Positions 9,288 to 18,368 of a DNA stretch of 64,000 bases are shown one piece after another. Source of the DNA: CALNYS01 sp942490855 (GTDB lineage Bacteria > Planctomycetota > Phycisphaerae > Phycisphaerales > UBA1924); the NCBI GenBank assembly GCA_942490855.1, contig CALNYS010000001.1, positions 1 to 64,000 of the forward strand. Reading direction: 5' to 3'. The translations under genes were made by a program, and so were the position numbers. The notes beneath the pieces were generated by a model that was not told the origin of the DNA, did no database searches, and worked only from the letters and a program-made list of their open reading frames with translations. The first letter of the stretch is position 1. Every line of letters starts with the position of its first letter.

Positions 9288-10771
9288 GCCAGGGTCTCGC
9301 GTTCATCCGGGGCGGGGCGGTGCTGAGCGCGGGGAACATGGCCGCGACGGTCTGCTCGTTCGTGCGCAACGTGATCATCGCGCGGATGCTGAGCGTCGAG
9401 GACGTCGGCGTCGCGGCGACCTTCGCGATGACAACCTCGCTGATGGAGATGGCCAGCAACCTCGCGCTCGATCGTCTGATCGTGCAGGCGCCCGACGGCG
9501 ACGACCCGCGACTGCAGGCCGCGGCGCAGTTCTTCCAGTTCATCCGCGGCGTCGTAGGCGGCGTCGTGCTGCTGGCGATCGCCGGCCCGGTCGCGGGTCT
9601 GTTTGATATCCCCGAGCAGGCGTGGGCGTTCCGGCTGCTGGCGTTGATCCCTCTTTTTAAAGGGCTCTCGCACCTCGACGTGCACCGCGTGCAGCGCGAG
9701 ATGCGCTTCTTCCCGTCGGTCGCGGTTGCTCTCGGGCCGCAGCTGCTGGTGACGCTTCTGGCGGCGCCGCTGGCGTGGTGGATGGGCGATTTCCGCGCGG
9801 TGCTGTGGGTGGTGCTGATCCAGGCGCTCATCGGGATGCTGATCTCGCACGTCCTGAGCGAACGCCGGTACGCGTGGCTGTGGGACCGCGAGCAGATCAA
9901 GCGGATGGTGTCGTTCGGTTGGCCGCTGCTGGTCAACGGGGCGCTGCTGTACGCGATCATGCAGGGCGACCGGGCGATCGTGGGGTCGGCGTTCTCGATG
10001 GAGGAGCTCGGGTGGTACGCGACGGCGCTGGGGCTCGTGCTGGCGCCGTCGATGCTCGTTCCGAAGATCCTCACGACGCTGATCTTGCCGAAGCTGTCGC
10101 GGTCGCTGGAGGGCGCGGGCGCGGCTCGTCATTCGCAGCTGACGATGCAGGCGTTCGCGGCGTCGGGCGTGATGCTGGGGATCGGGGCGTGGACGCTGGG
10201 GCCGCTGGGGCTGGTGCTAATCTACGGGGAGCGCTACGCGCCCGGCGCCGCGGTGATCGGCTGGCTCGGCGCGATGCAGGCGCTCCGGGTGATGAAGGCG
10301 GGGCCGGCGACGGTGGCGCTCGCGACGGCGCGGACGGTTGCGCCGATGTACGCGAACGTCGTGCGGTTGCTCGGGCTGGGGCTGGCGCTGATCGCTGTGG
10401 GGGCTGGTCAGGGCGTGGTGGCGATCGCGATCGCGGGGCTGATCGGTGAAGGGCTCTCGCTCGTGGCTTCGGTGTTCTTGCTGCGGATGTCGCTGGTGTC
10501 GATCGGGCCGGCAGCGCGGTCGACGGCGCTGGCGGTGGGCGTGCTGGCGTTGGTTATCGCACTGTGCGAGGCCCTGCCGCTGCCGACAGGCGACCTGGCG
10601 GTCGCGCTCACGGGCGTCGTGGCGCTGCTGGTGGGGACGGGCGGGCTGTTCGCGACACAGGGCGAGATCCGGGCACGGTTGTTCAGGCGGGCGGGCGGAC
10701 GGGCCGATAGTCCAACGTCGCGCGGTGGCGCTCAGGGCTCGCTTTCAGGCGATGGGGGGGCGTCGGGATGA
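9284..10771 (+). CDS. Wzx-like polysaccharide flippase (PST/MATE-type)
   Basis: A 495-residue inner-membrane protein with about twelve to fourteen hydrophobic helices and short charged loops, typical of oligosaccharide flippases that move lipid-linked repeat units across the membrane. The N-terminus (AFIRGGAVLSAGNMAATV) and the NVIIARMLSVEDVG segment are characteristic of the RfbX/PST family. GTG at 9284 overlaps the preceding stop by four bases, and its own stop overlaps the acetyltransferase start by four bases, indicating translational coupling. The last 25 residues are Arg/Ser/Gly-rich and cytosolic. It would act after the glycosyltransferases and before the Wzy-like polymerase at 12811. 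Confidence 0.85.
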   Translation: MSQGLAFIRGGAVLSAGNMAATVCSFVRNVIIARMLSVEDVGVAATFAMTTSLMEMASNLALDRLIVQAPDGDDPRLQAAAQFFQFIRGVVGGVVLLAIAGPVAGLFDIPEQAWAFRLLALIPLFKGLSHLDVHRVQREMRFFPSVAVALGPQLLVTLLAAPLAWWMGDFRAVLWVVLIQALIGMLISHVLSERRYAWLWDREQIKRMVSFGWPLLVNGALLYAIMQGDRAIVGSAFSMEELGWYATALGLVLAPSMLVPKILTTLILPKLSRSLEGAGAARHSQLTMQAFAASGVMLGIGAWTLGPLGLVLIYGERYAPGAAVIGWLGAMQALRVMKAGPATVALATARTVAPMYANVVRLLGLGLALIAVGAGQGVVAIAIAGLIGEGLSLVASVFLLRMSLVSIGPAARSTALAVGVLALVIALCEALPLPTGDLAVALTGVVALLVGTGGLFATQGEIRARLFRRAGGRADSPTSRGGAQGSLSGDGGASG

Positions 10772-11496
10772 ACGACAACGCGATCCGCCTGGACGGGCAC
10801 GAGGAGCCGATCGCCGGCGAGTGCGAGCTCGCGCGGGATTGCCGCACCCACCCGATCGCCGGGCTGCTGACCAAAAAGATGCCGAAGTCGCGGGCCCGCC
10901 GATGGGCGCTGCGCCTCGAGGGCGGGCCGTTCTACTCCGCGACGCTGCGCCGTTACCTGCGCGATCACGCGGGGGTCCGCGTGGGCGCGTACTCCTACGG
11001 CCCCTGCCTGAGCCCCGGCGCGTGGCCCGAGGGGGTGACGGTAGGGCGCTACGCCTCGATCGCGCCCGGCGCGCTGGTGTTCCGGCGGAACCACCCGCTC
11101 GAGCGGCTGTCGCTTCACCCGTTTTTCTACAACCGTCACCTGGGCTTTGTGGAAGAGGACACCATCGAGAGCTTCCCGCTGTTTGTCGGTCACGACGCCT
11201 GGATCGGCGCGAACGCGATTGTGACGCCGGGGTGCCGGCGCATCGGCATCGGCGCGGTCGTCGGCGCGGGGAGCGTGGTGACCAAGGACGTGCCCGATTT
11301 CGCGGTCGTCGCGGGGAACCCGGCGCGCATCCTGAAGCATCGCTTCGACGAAGGGCTCCAACGGGAGATCCTCGACAGCCGGTGGTGGGAGCGTCCGATC
11401 AACGAGCTGGCGTCGTCGATGAGCGACATGCTGCGCGTGCTCGGCGAGTCTGGCTACGCGCACCCCGTGCTGGCGCAGCACCGGGAGGCGGTGTGA
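10768..11496 (+). CDS. Left-handed beta-helix O-acetyltransferase (CatB/hexapeptide family)
   Basis: A 242-residue acyltransferase whose central part consists of hexapeptide turns: VTVGRYASIAPGA, LFVGHDAWIGANAIV and IGIGAVVGAGSVVTKDVP. It ends in the classic VVAGNPARI. Such enzymes transfer acetyl groups from acetyl-CoA to sugars, here most likely to a residue of the exopolysaccharide. An insert around FRRNHPLERLS carries the His expected in the active site of CatB-like members. Start ATG 10768 overlaps the flippase stop, and the following gene begins 4 bases after its stop. The acceptor sugar is unknown. Confidence 0.85.
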   Translation: MNDNAIRLDGHEEPIAGECELARDCRTHPIAGLLTKKMPKSRARRWALRLEGGPFYSATLRRYLRDHAGVRVGAYSYGPCLSPGAWPEGVTVGRYASIAPGALVFRRNHPLERLSLHPFFYNRHLGFVEEDTIESFPLFVGHDAWIGANAIVTPGCRRIGIGAVVGAGSVVTKDVPDFAVVAGNPARILKHRFDEGLQREILDSRWWERPINELASSMSDMLRVLGESGYAHPVLAQHREAV

Positions 11497-11500
11497 CGCT

Positions 11501-12811
11501 ATGAGGCTGCGCGTGCTGGATATCAAGGACGTCGCCGAACGCGGTTTGTGCTGCGGCTGCGGTGCGTGCGCGTCGCTGAGCCCGGACGAGATCCGCATGG
11601 TGGACGACGTGGAGAACGGGCGTCGCCCGCTGGTCGCGCCCGACGCGAGTGACCCGCGCACCCGCGAGGCCGTCCGCGCGTGCCCCGGGCTCGGGCTGGG
11701 TCACGACGACGAGACCCTGCGCGACCCGGAACTGATCAGCGAGCTGTCGGCGGGCTGGGGCCCGGTGTACGAGGTGTGGGAGGGGTACGCCGCGGACGAC
11801 GACGTGCGCTGGGGCGGCTCCAGCGGCGGGGCGGCGAGCGCGCTGGCCCTGCACTGCATCGAGAACGAGGGCATGCACGGGGCGCTGCACATCGCCGCGC
11901 GCCAGGACGTGCCGTACCTCAACGAGACGGTCATGAGCACGACGCGCGAGGAGTTCATCGCACGCACCGGGTCGCGCTACGCGCCGGCGAGCCCGTGCGA
12001 CTCGCTCGCGATGATCGAGAACGCGCCGGGACCGTGCGTCTTCATCGGGAAGCCCTGCGACGCGGCGGCCGCGCGGATGGCCGCGGATCTTCGGCCCAAG
12101 CTCAAAGCCAACCTCGGCGCGACGATCGCCTTCTTCTGCGCCGGCACGCCCAGCACCCGCGGCACGCTCGAGATGCTCCGCGCGATGGGCGTCGAGGACC
12201 CGACGCGTCTGGTCAGCCTGCGCTACCGCGGCAACGGCTGGCCCGGGCTCGCGACGGCCGTGTCGCTCGACGAGAACGGTGTCGAACGCACGGCTCAGCT
12301 CACGTACGCCGAATCATGGGGCGACATCCTTACGCGTCACAAGCAGTGGCGATGCAAAGTCTGCGCCGACCACACGGGCGAGCTCGCGGACATCGCGGTG
12401 GGCGACCCGTGGTACCGGGAGGTTCAGCCGGGCGAGGCCGGGCAGTCGCTCATCGTCGCGCGCACGCCGCGCGGGCGGGAGCTGATCCGGCGCGCCGTCG
12501 AGTCCGGGGCGCTCGTCGCCGAGCGGATCGACGCCGGACGCTTGCCGGAATCGCAGCCGAACCTGCTGCACACGCGCGGCTCGGTGTGGGGGCGCGTGCT
12601 CGGTTCGCGTCTCGCCGGGATCCCCGCGCCGCGGTACCGCAACATGCCGACGTTCCGCTACTGGCGCTCGCGGCTCTCGCTGCATTCCAAGCTGCAATCA
12701 GTCGCAGGGACGGTCCGGCGCGCGCTGCGCGGGAAGCTCCGCCAGCCCCGCCCCGTCGTTGAATACACCCCGCCCGTTCCCGCGGGCGAGACCCGCAGCG
12801 AGGTGGCGTGA
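11501..12811 (+). CDS. Coenzyme F420 hydrogenase/dehydrogenase beta-subunit (FrhB)-like protein
   Basis: A 436-residue protein of the FrhB/FdhB type. A cysteine-rich N-terminus (CCGCGAC, residues 17-23) and a downstream CKVCADHTGELADIAVGDP segment supply Fe-S ligands, and the WGGSSGGAASALAL stretch matches the flavin-binding core. In bacteria, homologues without hydrogenase partners often sit in capsule or exopolysaccharide loci next to polysaccharide pyruvyl transferases, as here (7973 and 14166). That context favours a redox or sugar-modifying role, not F420 metabolism, but the exact reaction is not known. Its stop overlaps the start of the polymerase gene. Confidence 0.8.
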   Translation: MRLRVLDIKDVAERGLCCGCGACASLSPDEIRMVDDVENGRRPLVAPDASDPRTREAVRACPGLGLGHDDETLRDPELISELSAGWGPVYEVWEGYAADDDVRWGGSSGGAASALALHCIENEGMHGALHIAARQDVPYLNETVMSTTREEFIARTGSRYAPASPCDSLAMIENAPGPCVFIGKPCDAAAARMAADLRPKLKANLGATIAFFCAGTPSTRGTLEMLRAMGVEDPTRLVSLRYRGNGWPGLATAVSLDENGVERTAQLTYAESWGDILTRHKQWRCKVCADHTGELADIAVGDPWYREVQPGEAGQSLIVARTPRGRELIRRAVESGALVAERIDAGRLPESQPNLLHTRGSVWGRVLGSRLAGIPAPRYRNMPTFRYWRSRLSLHSKLQSVAGTVRRALRGKLRQPRPVVEYTPPVPAGETRSEVA

Positions 12812-14169
12812 TGGGCGCTATCCCGCTGCGACAGACCGAGCTGATCGAGCGACAGCGCGCCGCGAAGATTCGTCGCGCGCTCGTCCCGACGCTTCCGGTG
12901 ATCCCCGCGTTGCTGCTGCTGTCGATCCTGATCCCGACGGACATCTCGTTCTACGCCGGCTCGCTGCGACTGACGCCGTACCGGATCGTGCTGCTGCTGA
13001 CGATCATCCCCGCGGCGTGGCGCGTCTACGCGGGGCGCGACAAGACCATCGCGAGCGACTGGCTGATGCTGGGGTTTGTGTCGTGGTCGGTTCTCGCGCT
13101 CGCGAAGCACCACGGGCCCGAGGTGGCGATCGAGTCGGGCGGGATCTTCGCGGTCGAGGGGCTGGGGCCGTACCTGATCGCGCGGGCGTTTGTGCGCACG
13201 CCGGGCGAGTTCCGAGGCGTGGCGCGGGCGCTCGTGTGGAGTGTCATCCTGCTGCTGCCCTTTGTGGCGTTCGAGGCGGTGACGGGCAAGCACCTGATCC
13301 GTGATTTCTCGACGGGCCTGATGGGACGCAGCTTCTACTCGCCGGTGAACACCCGCTACGGGTTCGAGCGCGCGTTCGGCCCCTTCGACCACCCGATCCA
13401 CCTGGGCGTCTTCGCGGCGTCGGCGGTGGGCCTCGCGTGGAACAGCCTGGCCCGCGCGAAGGACACCGTCTCGTACACGCGCGTCGGGCGCACGGTCGCG
13501 GTGATGGCCTCGGCGATGTCGTCATTCTCCTCGGGCGCGATGGCGACGATCTCGACGCAGTTTCTCGTGTTCGGATGGGAACGCTTTACCCGCGGCGTGC
13601 AGCAGCGCTGGATGATGCTCACGGCGCTGCTCGTGTCCATGTACATCATGGTGGACATCCTCTCGAACCGCTCGGGCGCCCAGGTGCTGCTCGCGCGCCT
13701 GACGTTCAGCGCGAGCACCGCGTACGGGCGATTGATGATCTTCGACTGGGGCTTCCACAAGAACGTCGTGGTGCACCCGATCTTCGGCATCGGCTTCAAC
13801 GAGTGGGTCCGCCCCTCGTGGATGGTCAGCGGCAGCGTTGACAACTATTGGCTCGTGATCGCGATGCGCTACGGCGTCCCGGCGTTCCTCATGCTCGCGC
13901 TCGGGACGATCCTGATCATGGTGCGCGCGGGCAAGGCCGCGCGCCGCCTCGGTCCCGCCGGCGGCATGCCCGCGATGGGGTGGATCGTGAGCATCATCGG
14001 CGTCGTCGTCGCGGGCGCGACGGTCCACTTCTGGAACGCGCTCTTCGTGTACTTCTCCTTCTTCGTCGGCCTCGGCGCGTGCCTGGCGTCGCCGCTCTGG
14101 AACGCCGACGCGCCGCCCGTCCGGCGCGCCCGACGAAACCCGCAGCAGCCACCCGCGAGGACCTCATGA
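12811..14169 (+). CDS. O-antigen ligase/polymerase-like membrane protein (Wzy type)
   Basis: A protein of about 452 residues with ten or more hydrophobic helices and a long, less hydrophobic central loop containing NTRYGFERAFGPFDHPIHLG-type sequence, as in the periplasmic loop of WaaL/Wzy proteins. It is expected to polymerise lipid-linked repeat units in the periplasm. ATG at 12811 (TGATG overlap with the previous stop) is preferred; a GTG one codon earlier is possible. The C-terminal tail is basic (RRARRNPQQP). It overlaps the following pyruvyl transferase by four bases. Wzy proteins share little sequence, so the call rests on topology, loop motif and context. Confidence 0.75.
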   Translation: MGAIPLRQTELIERQRAAKIRRALVPTLPVIPALLLLSILIPTDISFYAGSLRLTPYRIVLLLTIIPAAWRVYAGRDKTIASDWLMLGFVSWSVLALAKHHGPEVAIESGGIFAVEGLGPYLIARAFVRTPGEFRGVARALVWSVILLLPFVAFEAVTGKHLIRDFSTGLMGRSFYSPVNTRYGFERAFGPFDHPIHLGVFAASAVGLAWNSLARAKDTVSYTRVGRTVAVMASAMSSFSSGAMATISTQFLVFGWERFTRGVQQRWMMLTALLVSMYIMVDILSNRSGAQVLLARLTFSASTAYGRLMIFDWGFHKNVVVHPIFGIGFNEWVRPSWMVSGSVDNYWLVIAMRYGVPAFLMLALGTILIMVRAGKAARRLGPAGGMPAMGWIVSIIGVVVAGATVHFWNALFVYFSFFVGLGACLASPLWNADAPPVRRARRNPQQPPARTS

Positions 14170-14945
14170 CGACGCACCCGCCCATCACCTCGCTCTTCCA
14201 CTGGGATTCCGTGCCGAACTTCGGCGACGCGATCGGCCCCGAGATCGTCGAACGCCTGCTCGGGCGAACGCTGCCCAAGGCCCAGGGCGGGCAGTCGGGC
14301 GTGCTGATGAGCTGCGGCTCGATTATCCACTACGCGCCCCGCTTTGAATCTGTCGTCGTCTGGGGGTCGGGGCTCGAGCCGCACTACGGCGCGCCGCCGG
14401 CCGACGGGGTGACGTACCTGGCGGTGCGCGGGCCCAAGACGGCCGAGGCGGTCGGGTACACCGGGGGCGTTTACGGCGACCCGGCGATCCTGGCGCCGCG
14501 ACTGCACCCGCGCCGCGTCGAACCGGTGAGCGGGCGCGTGGGGATCGTTGTGCACCACGCGACGATGCGCAAACGCCTGCGCGACACGCTGCTCTTTAGC
14601 CCGTTCCGCAGCGGGCATCACATTATCGACCCGCGCCGCGAGTGGCGCGAGGTGGTCGACGATATTTGCTCGTGCGAGTTTGTGTTCTGCCAGTCGTTGC
14701 ACGGGGCGATCATGGCCCAGTGCTACGGCGTGCCGTGGGTGTGGTGGCAGGGATTCCACGGGCGTTTCGCGACGTTCAAGTGGGGAGACTGGTTCGCCAG
14801 CCTGGGCGCCGAGCCGGAGTCGTTCCGCCTGGGGCAGCTCGAAAAGGCACGGCGTTCCGCTGAAGCGCGCCGGGCGGTGACGCCTGACGCGGATGCGCTG
14901 GCCGAGGCGCTGACGAGTTACGCCGAGCGCGCCGAGGCGGCGTGA
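14166..14945 (+). CDS. Polysaccharide pyruvyl transferase family protein
   Basis: A 259-residue member of the PS_pyruv_trans family, intact, unlike the homologue at 7973. The N-terminus FHWDSVPNFGDAIGPEIVERL matches the NFGD signature. GSIIHYAP and VWGSGLEP follow, then YLAVRGPKTAEAVG and YGDPAILAPRL, and the C-terminal SLHGAIMAQCYGVPWVW is the family's SLHG loop. It would add a pyruvyl ketal to an exopolysaccharide sugar, or use the same fold for a related transfer. ATG 14166 overlaps the polymerase stop in an ATGA. It is shorter than the CsaB-like members, as common in capsule loci. Confidence 0.85.
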   Translation: MTTHPPITSLFHWDSVPNFGDAIGPEIVERLLGRTLPKAQGGQSGVLMSCGSIIHYAPRFESVVVWGSGLEPHYGAPPADGVTYLAVRGPKTAEAVGYTGGVYGDPAILAPRLHPRRVEPVSGRVGIVVHHATMRKRLRDTLLFSPFRSGHHIIDPRREWREVVDDICSCEFVFCQSLHGAIMAQCYGVPWVWWQGFHGRFATFKWGDWFASLGAEPESFRLGQLEKARRSAEARRAVTPDADALAEALTSYAERAEAA

Positions 14946-14952
14946 GCGCGTG

Positions 14953-15963
14953 ATGGAGTACGACGTCGTCATCGCGACCCGGAACCGCCCCGACGCGCTG
15001 CGCCTGTCGCTGCCGCTGATGTTGGCGCAGTCGCGCCCGCCGGCGCGGATCGTGATCGTGGACTCGTCGGACGATCACGCGACGGTCAAAGACGCGGTCG
15101 CGTCGGCGACGCAGGGCGCGAGTGTTCCCATCGAGCTGCTGGCGTCAGCGGCGGGGTCGTCGCATCAGCGCAATGTAGGAATCGAGCGGGCGTCGTCCGA
15201 GGTGATCATGTTCCCGGATGACGACTCGCTGTGGCGCGAGAACGTCGCGGGCGCGATCATGCGGGCGTACGAGCACGGGCCCGCCGTTGCCGCCGTGTGC
15301 GCCGCCGAGACGCCGGACCCGCCGCCGGGCGTGCTCGAGAGCGCCCCCGGCGCGTACGAGATGACCGCGAAGGATCGTCTCAAGCAGAAGCTCGCGCACT
15401 CGCGCGCAGCGATCGAGCGGGCGCTGGCGCCTGACCCGTTCGTGCAGTTTGGTCGCGAGCAGTGGGGGCGCCACAAGGCCCCGGCGTGGCTCGGGCAGGA
15501 GAACACGGTGCTGGTCGAGTGGATGACGGGGTTCCGTATGAGCTTCCGGCGCGACGTGATCGAAAAAATCCGCTTCTGCGAGTCGCTCGGACGGTACGCG
15601 CTGTTTGAGGATGTAGAGGCGTCGTACGCGGCGTGGCGCGAGGGGTTGGTTGTCGGCGCGCGCGACGCGCAGGTCTACCACCACAAAGCGCCCGGATCGC
15701 GGGCGGGTGCGAAGCGGCTCGGCGCCGCGCAGTTGCTCAACCGCGCGTACATCATCGCCCGACACGCCGAGGACCCGGCGCGATGGGCGTCGCGGGTGTC
15801 GCGGTACGCGCGGTACAAGGCGCTGCAGTACAAGGTGGGAGGGGGCGGCGAGCGGTTGATCGGCGCCCGTCGCGCGGTCGCCGAGATCCCCGCGATCATG
15901 AGGGCGCCGCGTGAGGAGCTGGACGCGGTGTACCACGCCGCCTACGAGAGGTGCTGCGCATGA
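14953..15963 (+). CDS. Glycosyltransferase family 2
   Basis: A 336-residue GT-A fold glycosyltransferase. The N-terminus YDVVIATRNRPDALRLSLPL and the acidic metal-binding MFPDDDSLW (the DXD equivalent) are clear, followed by an acceptor-side ED motif in LFEDVEASYAAW. No membrane segments are visible, so it is cytosolic or peripheral. It is expected to add one sugar to the lipid-linked repeat unit. ATG 14953 directly follows a GTG that could also initiate. Its stop overlaps the start of the next glycosyltransferase in ATGA. Donor and linkage cannot be predicted. Confidence 0.85.
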   Translation: MEYDVVIATRNRPDALRLSLPLMLAQSRPPARIVIVDSSDDHATVKDAVASATQGASVPIELLASAAGSSHQRNVGIERASSEVIMFPDDDSLWRENVAGAIMRAYEHGPAVAAVCAAETPDPPPGVLESAPGAYEMTAKDRLKQKLAHSRAAIERALAPDPFVQFGREQWGRHKAPAWLGQENTVLVEWMTGFRMSFRRDVIEKIRFCESLGRYALFEDVEASYAAWREGLVVGARDAQVYHHKAPGSRAGAKRLGAAQLLNRAYIIARHAEDPARWASRVSRYARYKALQYKVGGGGERLIGARRAVAEIPAIMRAPREELDAVYHAAYERCCA

Positions 15964-16952
15964 GCGACCGACCCGACCTCTCTGTCGTCATCGTGAACTG
16001 GAACGGGATCGACATCCTGCGCGATTGCCTGCGCTCGGTCGTTGAGAACGCAAGCGAAGACGAAGCGGAGATCATCGTCGTCGACAACGCCTCGGAGGAC
16101 GGCTCGCAGGCGATGGTCGAGGCGGAGTTCCCCCGCGCATCGCTGATCCGCAACACCGAGAACCGCGGCTTCGCCCCCGCGAACAACCAGGGCCTCGCCG
16201 TCGCCCGCGGGCGCTACCTGCTGCTGCTCAACACAGACACCGTGGTGCTGGGCGACGCGCTCCAGAAGTCCGTCGCGTACATGGACGAGCATCAGGATGT
16301 CGGGGCGTTCGGCTGCCGGGTGCTCAACCCCGACCGCTCGATGCAGGCGACGTGCTTCGCGTTCCCGTCGCTGTTTAACCTGACGCTCTGGGCGACGGGG
16401 CTCACCGCGCTGCCCGGCTCGTTCTTCGGGCGCCAGACGTACCGCGGCTGGGCGCGCGACAGCGAACGAGACGTTGACGTGGTGACCGGGTGCTATCTCA
16501 TGGTGCGCCGTGAGGTGTACGAGAGCGTCGGCACGCTCGACGAACAGTTCTTCTTCTTCGGCGAAGAGACCGACTGGTGCGCCTCGATCGCGCGCGCCGG
16601 CTGGAAGGTGCGCTTCGCGCCGGTGGGGGAGATCATCCACATCGGCAACGTCAGCGGGAAGAAGCACAGCCACCGGCGCGACTTCATGCTCGCGTCGGGC
16701 TTCGTGCGTCTGCACCGCAAGCACAACGGGGCGCTTGCGGGGCGTCTTGCGGGTTGGCTGTGCTGGTCCTACTGGGCGACGCGCCGTGTTGCGTATTCGC
16801 TGCGGTTGCTGATCTCCAAGAACCCGGACCTGCGCGATCGGCGCGACCGCTTCGGGCGGATCCTCAAGGGGTACCGCGAGGTGTGGCAGATGGCCGACGC
16901 CCCGCCCCCGGCGCCCGCGACGAGCGAGCCGGCGCGCTCGAAGGCGGGGTGA
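15960..16952 (+). CDS. Glycosyltransferase family 2, rhamnosyltransferase-like
   Basis: A 330-residue GT2 enzyme with the VVIVNWNG N-terminus, VVDNASEDGS, and LLLNTDTVV (the DXD position) that are typical of the subgroup including rhamnosyltransferases such as WbbL. MVRREVYESVG and FFFGEETDWC form the acceptor and catalytic-base region. A rhamnosyl role would fit the rfbBD and rmlA genes in the locus, but this is inference. The start at ATG 15960 overlaps the previous gene's stop; a GTG nine bases earlier is less likely. The protein ends in a Pro/Ala-rich tail. Confidence 0.85.
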   Translation: MSDRPDLSVVIVNWNGIDILRDCLRSVVENASEDEAEIIVVDNASEDGSQAMVEAEFPRASLIRNTENRGFAPANNQGLAVARGRYLLLLNTDTVVLGDALQKSVAYMDEHQDVGAFGCRVLNPDRSMQATCFAFPSLFNLTLWATGLTALPGSFFGRQTYRGWARDSERDVDVVTGCYLMVRREVYESVGTLDEQFFFFGEETDWCASIARAGWKVRFAPVGEIIHIGNVSGKKHSHRRDFMLASGFVRLHRKHNGALAGRLAGWLCWSYWATRRVAYSLRLLISKNPDLRDRRDRFGRILKGYREVWQMADAPPPAPATSEPARSKAG

Positions 16953-16955
16953 CCC

Positions 16956-18206
16956 GTGCGCTCGCTCCTGCTCATCGCGCCGCACTGTGACGGGGAAGAC
17001 GTCGGCGAGGCCCGCAGCGCGTACCAGCTCGTGTCGCGCCTCGCCGAGACGAACAACGTCACGCTGCTGACCTACGGCAAGAAATCCGCCACACCCGCGA
17101 GCGCACAGCTCCCGGGCGTGCGCGTCATCGAGTGGCCCGACCTCCCGCTCGTCGGGCGCTTCGAGCGTTTCAACGCGGCGGCCAAGCCCGGGTACGTCCT
17201 GTTCGCGCGGCGCGCCCGCCGGTGGATCAATCGAGCAATACAGAACGGCGAGCGGTTCGACCTCGCGCACCAGCTCTCGCCCCTGGCGCTGCGGTTCGCG
17301 TGCCCTGCGGTCGGTCTGGTGCGCCCGCTCGTGATCGGCCCGCTCGCCGGGAGCCTGACGACGCCGGAGTCGTTCGCGAGCGAGTTCGGGTCCGAGCCGT
17401 GGTACATGAAGCTCCGCGGGCTCGATTCCGTGCGATTCCGTCACGACCCGGCGCTGCGGCGCTCGTACCGCGAGGCGGACGTTCTCATCGGCGTGGCGCC
17501 GTACGTGCGCGAGCTTCTGGAGAGCGCCGGCATCCCGATCGCGCGGTTCGAGACGATGACCGAGGTCGGGCTCGACGAACTGTCCCCGCCGCCCCAGCGG
17601 CGCGAGCCGGCGCCCGGGGACCTGAAGCTGCTCTACGTCGGGCGCGTCGTGCGATCCAAGGGCGTGCGCGACGCCGTGCGCGCGCTGGCGCAACTCGCCG
17701 ACCTGCCCGGCGTCACGCTTGACGTTGTGGGAGACGGGAACGATCGCGCGGCGTGTGAGGCGGAGGCGGAGCGATTGGGCGTGCTCGAACGCGTGACGTT
17801 CCACGGGCGGGTCCCGCGGGAGCGGGTGGACGCTTTTTATCAGGACGCGGACGCCTTCTGCTTCCCGAGCTTCCGCGAGCCCTCTGGCAACGCCGCGATC
17901 GAGGCGATGAGCTGGTCGCTCCCGATGATCTTCGCCGACCGCGGCGGCCCGGCCCACGCCGTGAGCGACGCCTGCGGGCTGCGAGTCCCCGTGGCGGACC
18001 CGGAACGCTTCGCGAGCGCGCTGGCGGAGGCGATCCGCGAGATGGCGGAGCGACCGGGCGACCTGGCGGCGTTCGGGTCGGCCGCGCGGCAGCGTGCCGG
18101 CGAGATCTCGCTCTGGCCCGGCAAAATCGAACGTCTCACCGCGCTGTACGACGAACTGACCTCCTGCGGCGGGCGTCGTGAGGTCGAGCCAGCGCGTTCG
18201 GCGTGA
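16956..18206 (+). CDS. Glycosyltransferase family 4
   Basis: A 416-residue GT-B enzyme. The C-terminal domain shows the standard GT4 features: KLLYVGRVVRSKGVRDAV, VVGDGNDR, VTFHGRVPRERV, and the donor-binding FCFPSFREPSGNAAIEAMSW with its E-x7-E motif. The N-terminal half opens with SLLLIAPHCDGEDVGEARSA. Start GTG 16956 lies 3 bases after the previous stop. A 162-base gap follows before the PssD-like gene, the largest space inside the operon, and may hold an internal promoter. It would add a sugar to the repeat unit; the donor is unknown. Confidence 0.87.
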   Translation: MRSLLLIAPHCDGEDVGEARSAYQLVSRLAETNNVTLLTYGKKSATPASAQLPGVRVIEWPDLPLVGRFERFNAAAKPGYVLFARRARRWINRAIQNGERFDLAHQLSPLALRFACPAVGLVRPLVIGPLAGSLTTPESFASEFGSEPWYMKLRGLDSVRFRHDPALRRSYREADVLIGVAPYVRELLESAGIPIARFETMTEVGLDELSPPPQRREPAPGDLKLLYVGRVVRSKGVRDAVRALAQLADLPGVTLDVVGDGNDRAACEAEAERLGVLERVTFHGRVPRERVDAFYQDADAFCFPSFREPSGNAAIEAMSWSLPMIFADRGGPAHAVSDACGLRVPVADPERFASALAEAIREMAERPGDLAAFGSAARQRAGEISLWPGKIERLTALYDELTSCGGRREVEPARSA

Positions 18207-18368
18207 GTACATCCGATAATCTCTCTTGACCCGGCCGCACAGCCGGCGCCTGCGGCGTCACGGGCGCGTGAGACACCCCCGATCCTGCGGTCGGGTTCGG
18301 CCTCCCCCGCGGGTCTGACCGATGAAGAACGCACGGTGCGCCCAGCGCGCCGGAGGAGACGCCGCGCC
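18207..18368 (+). promoter_or_regulatory. Internal gap of the exopolysaccharide operon
   Basis: A 162-base non-coding stretch that divides the otherwise overlapping operon into two blocks. It begins with a short AT-richer patch (CATCCGATAATCTCTCTTGAC) and ends with a GGAGGAG ribosome site serving GTG 18369. An internal promoter is plausible from position alone; no consensus could be fixed and no terminator-like hairpin with a T-run is present. Confidence 0.3.
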
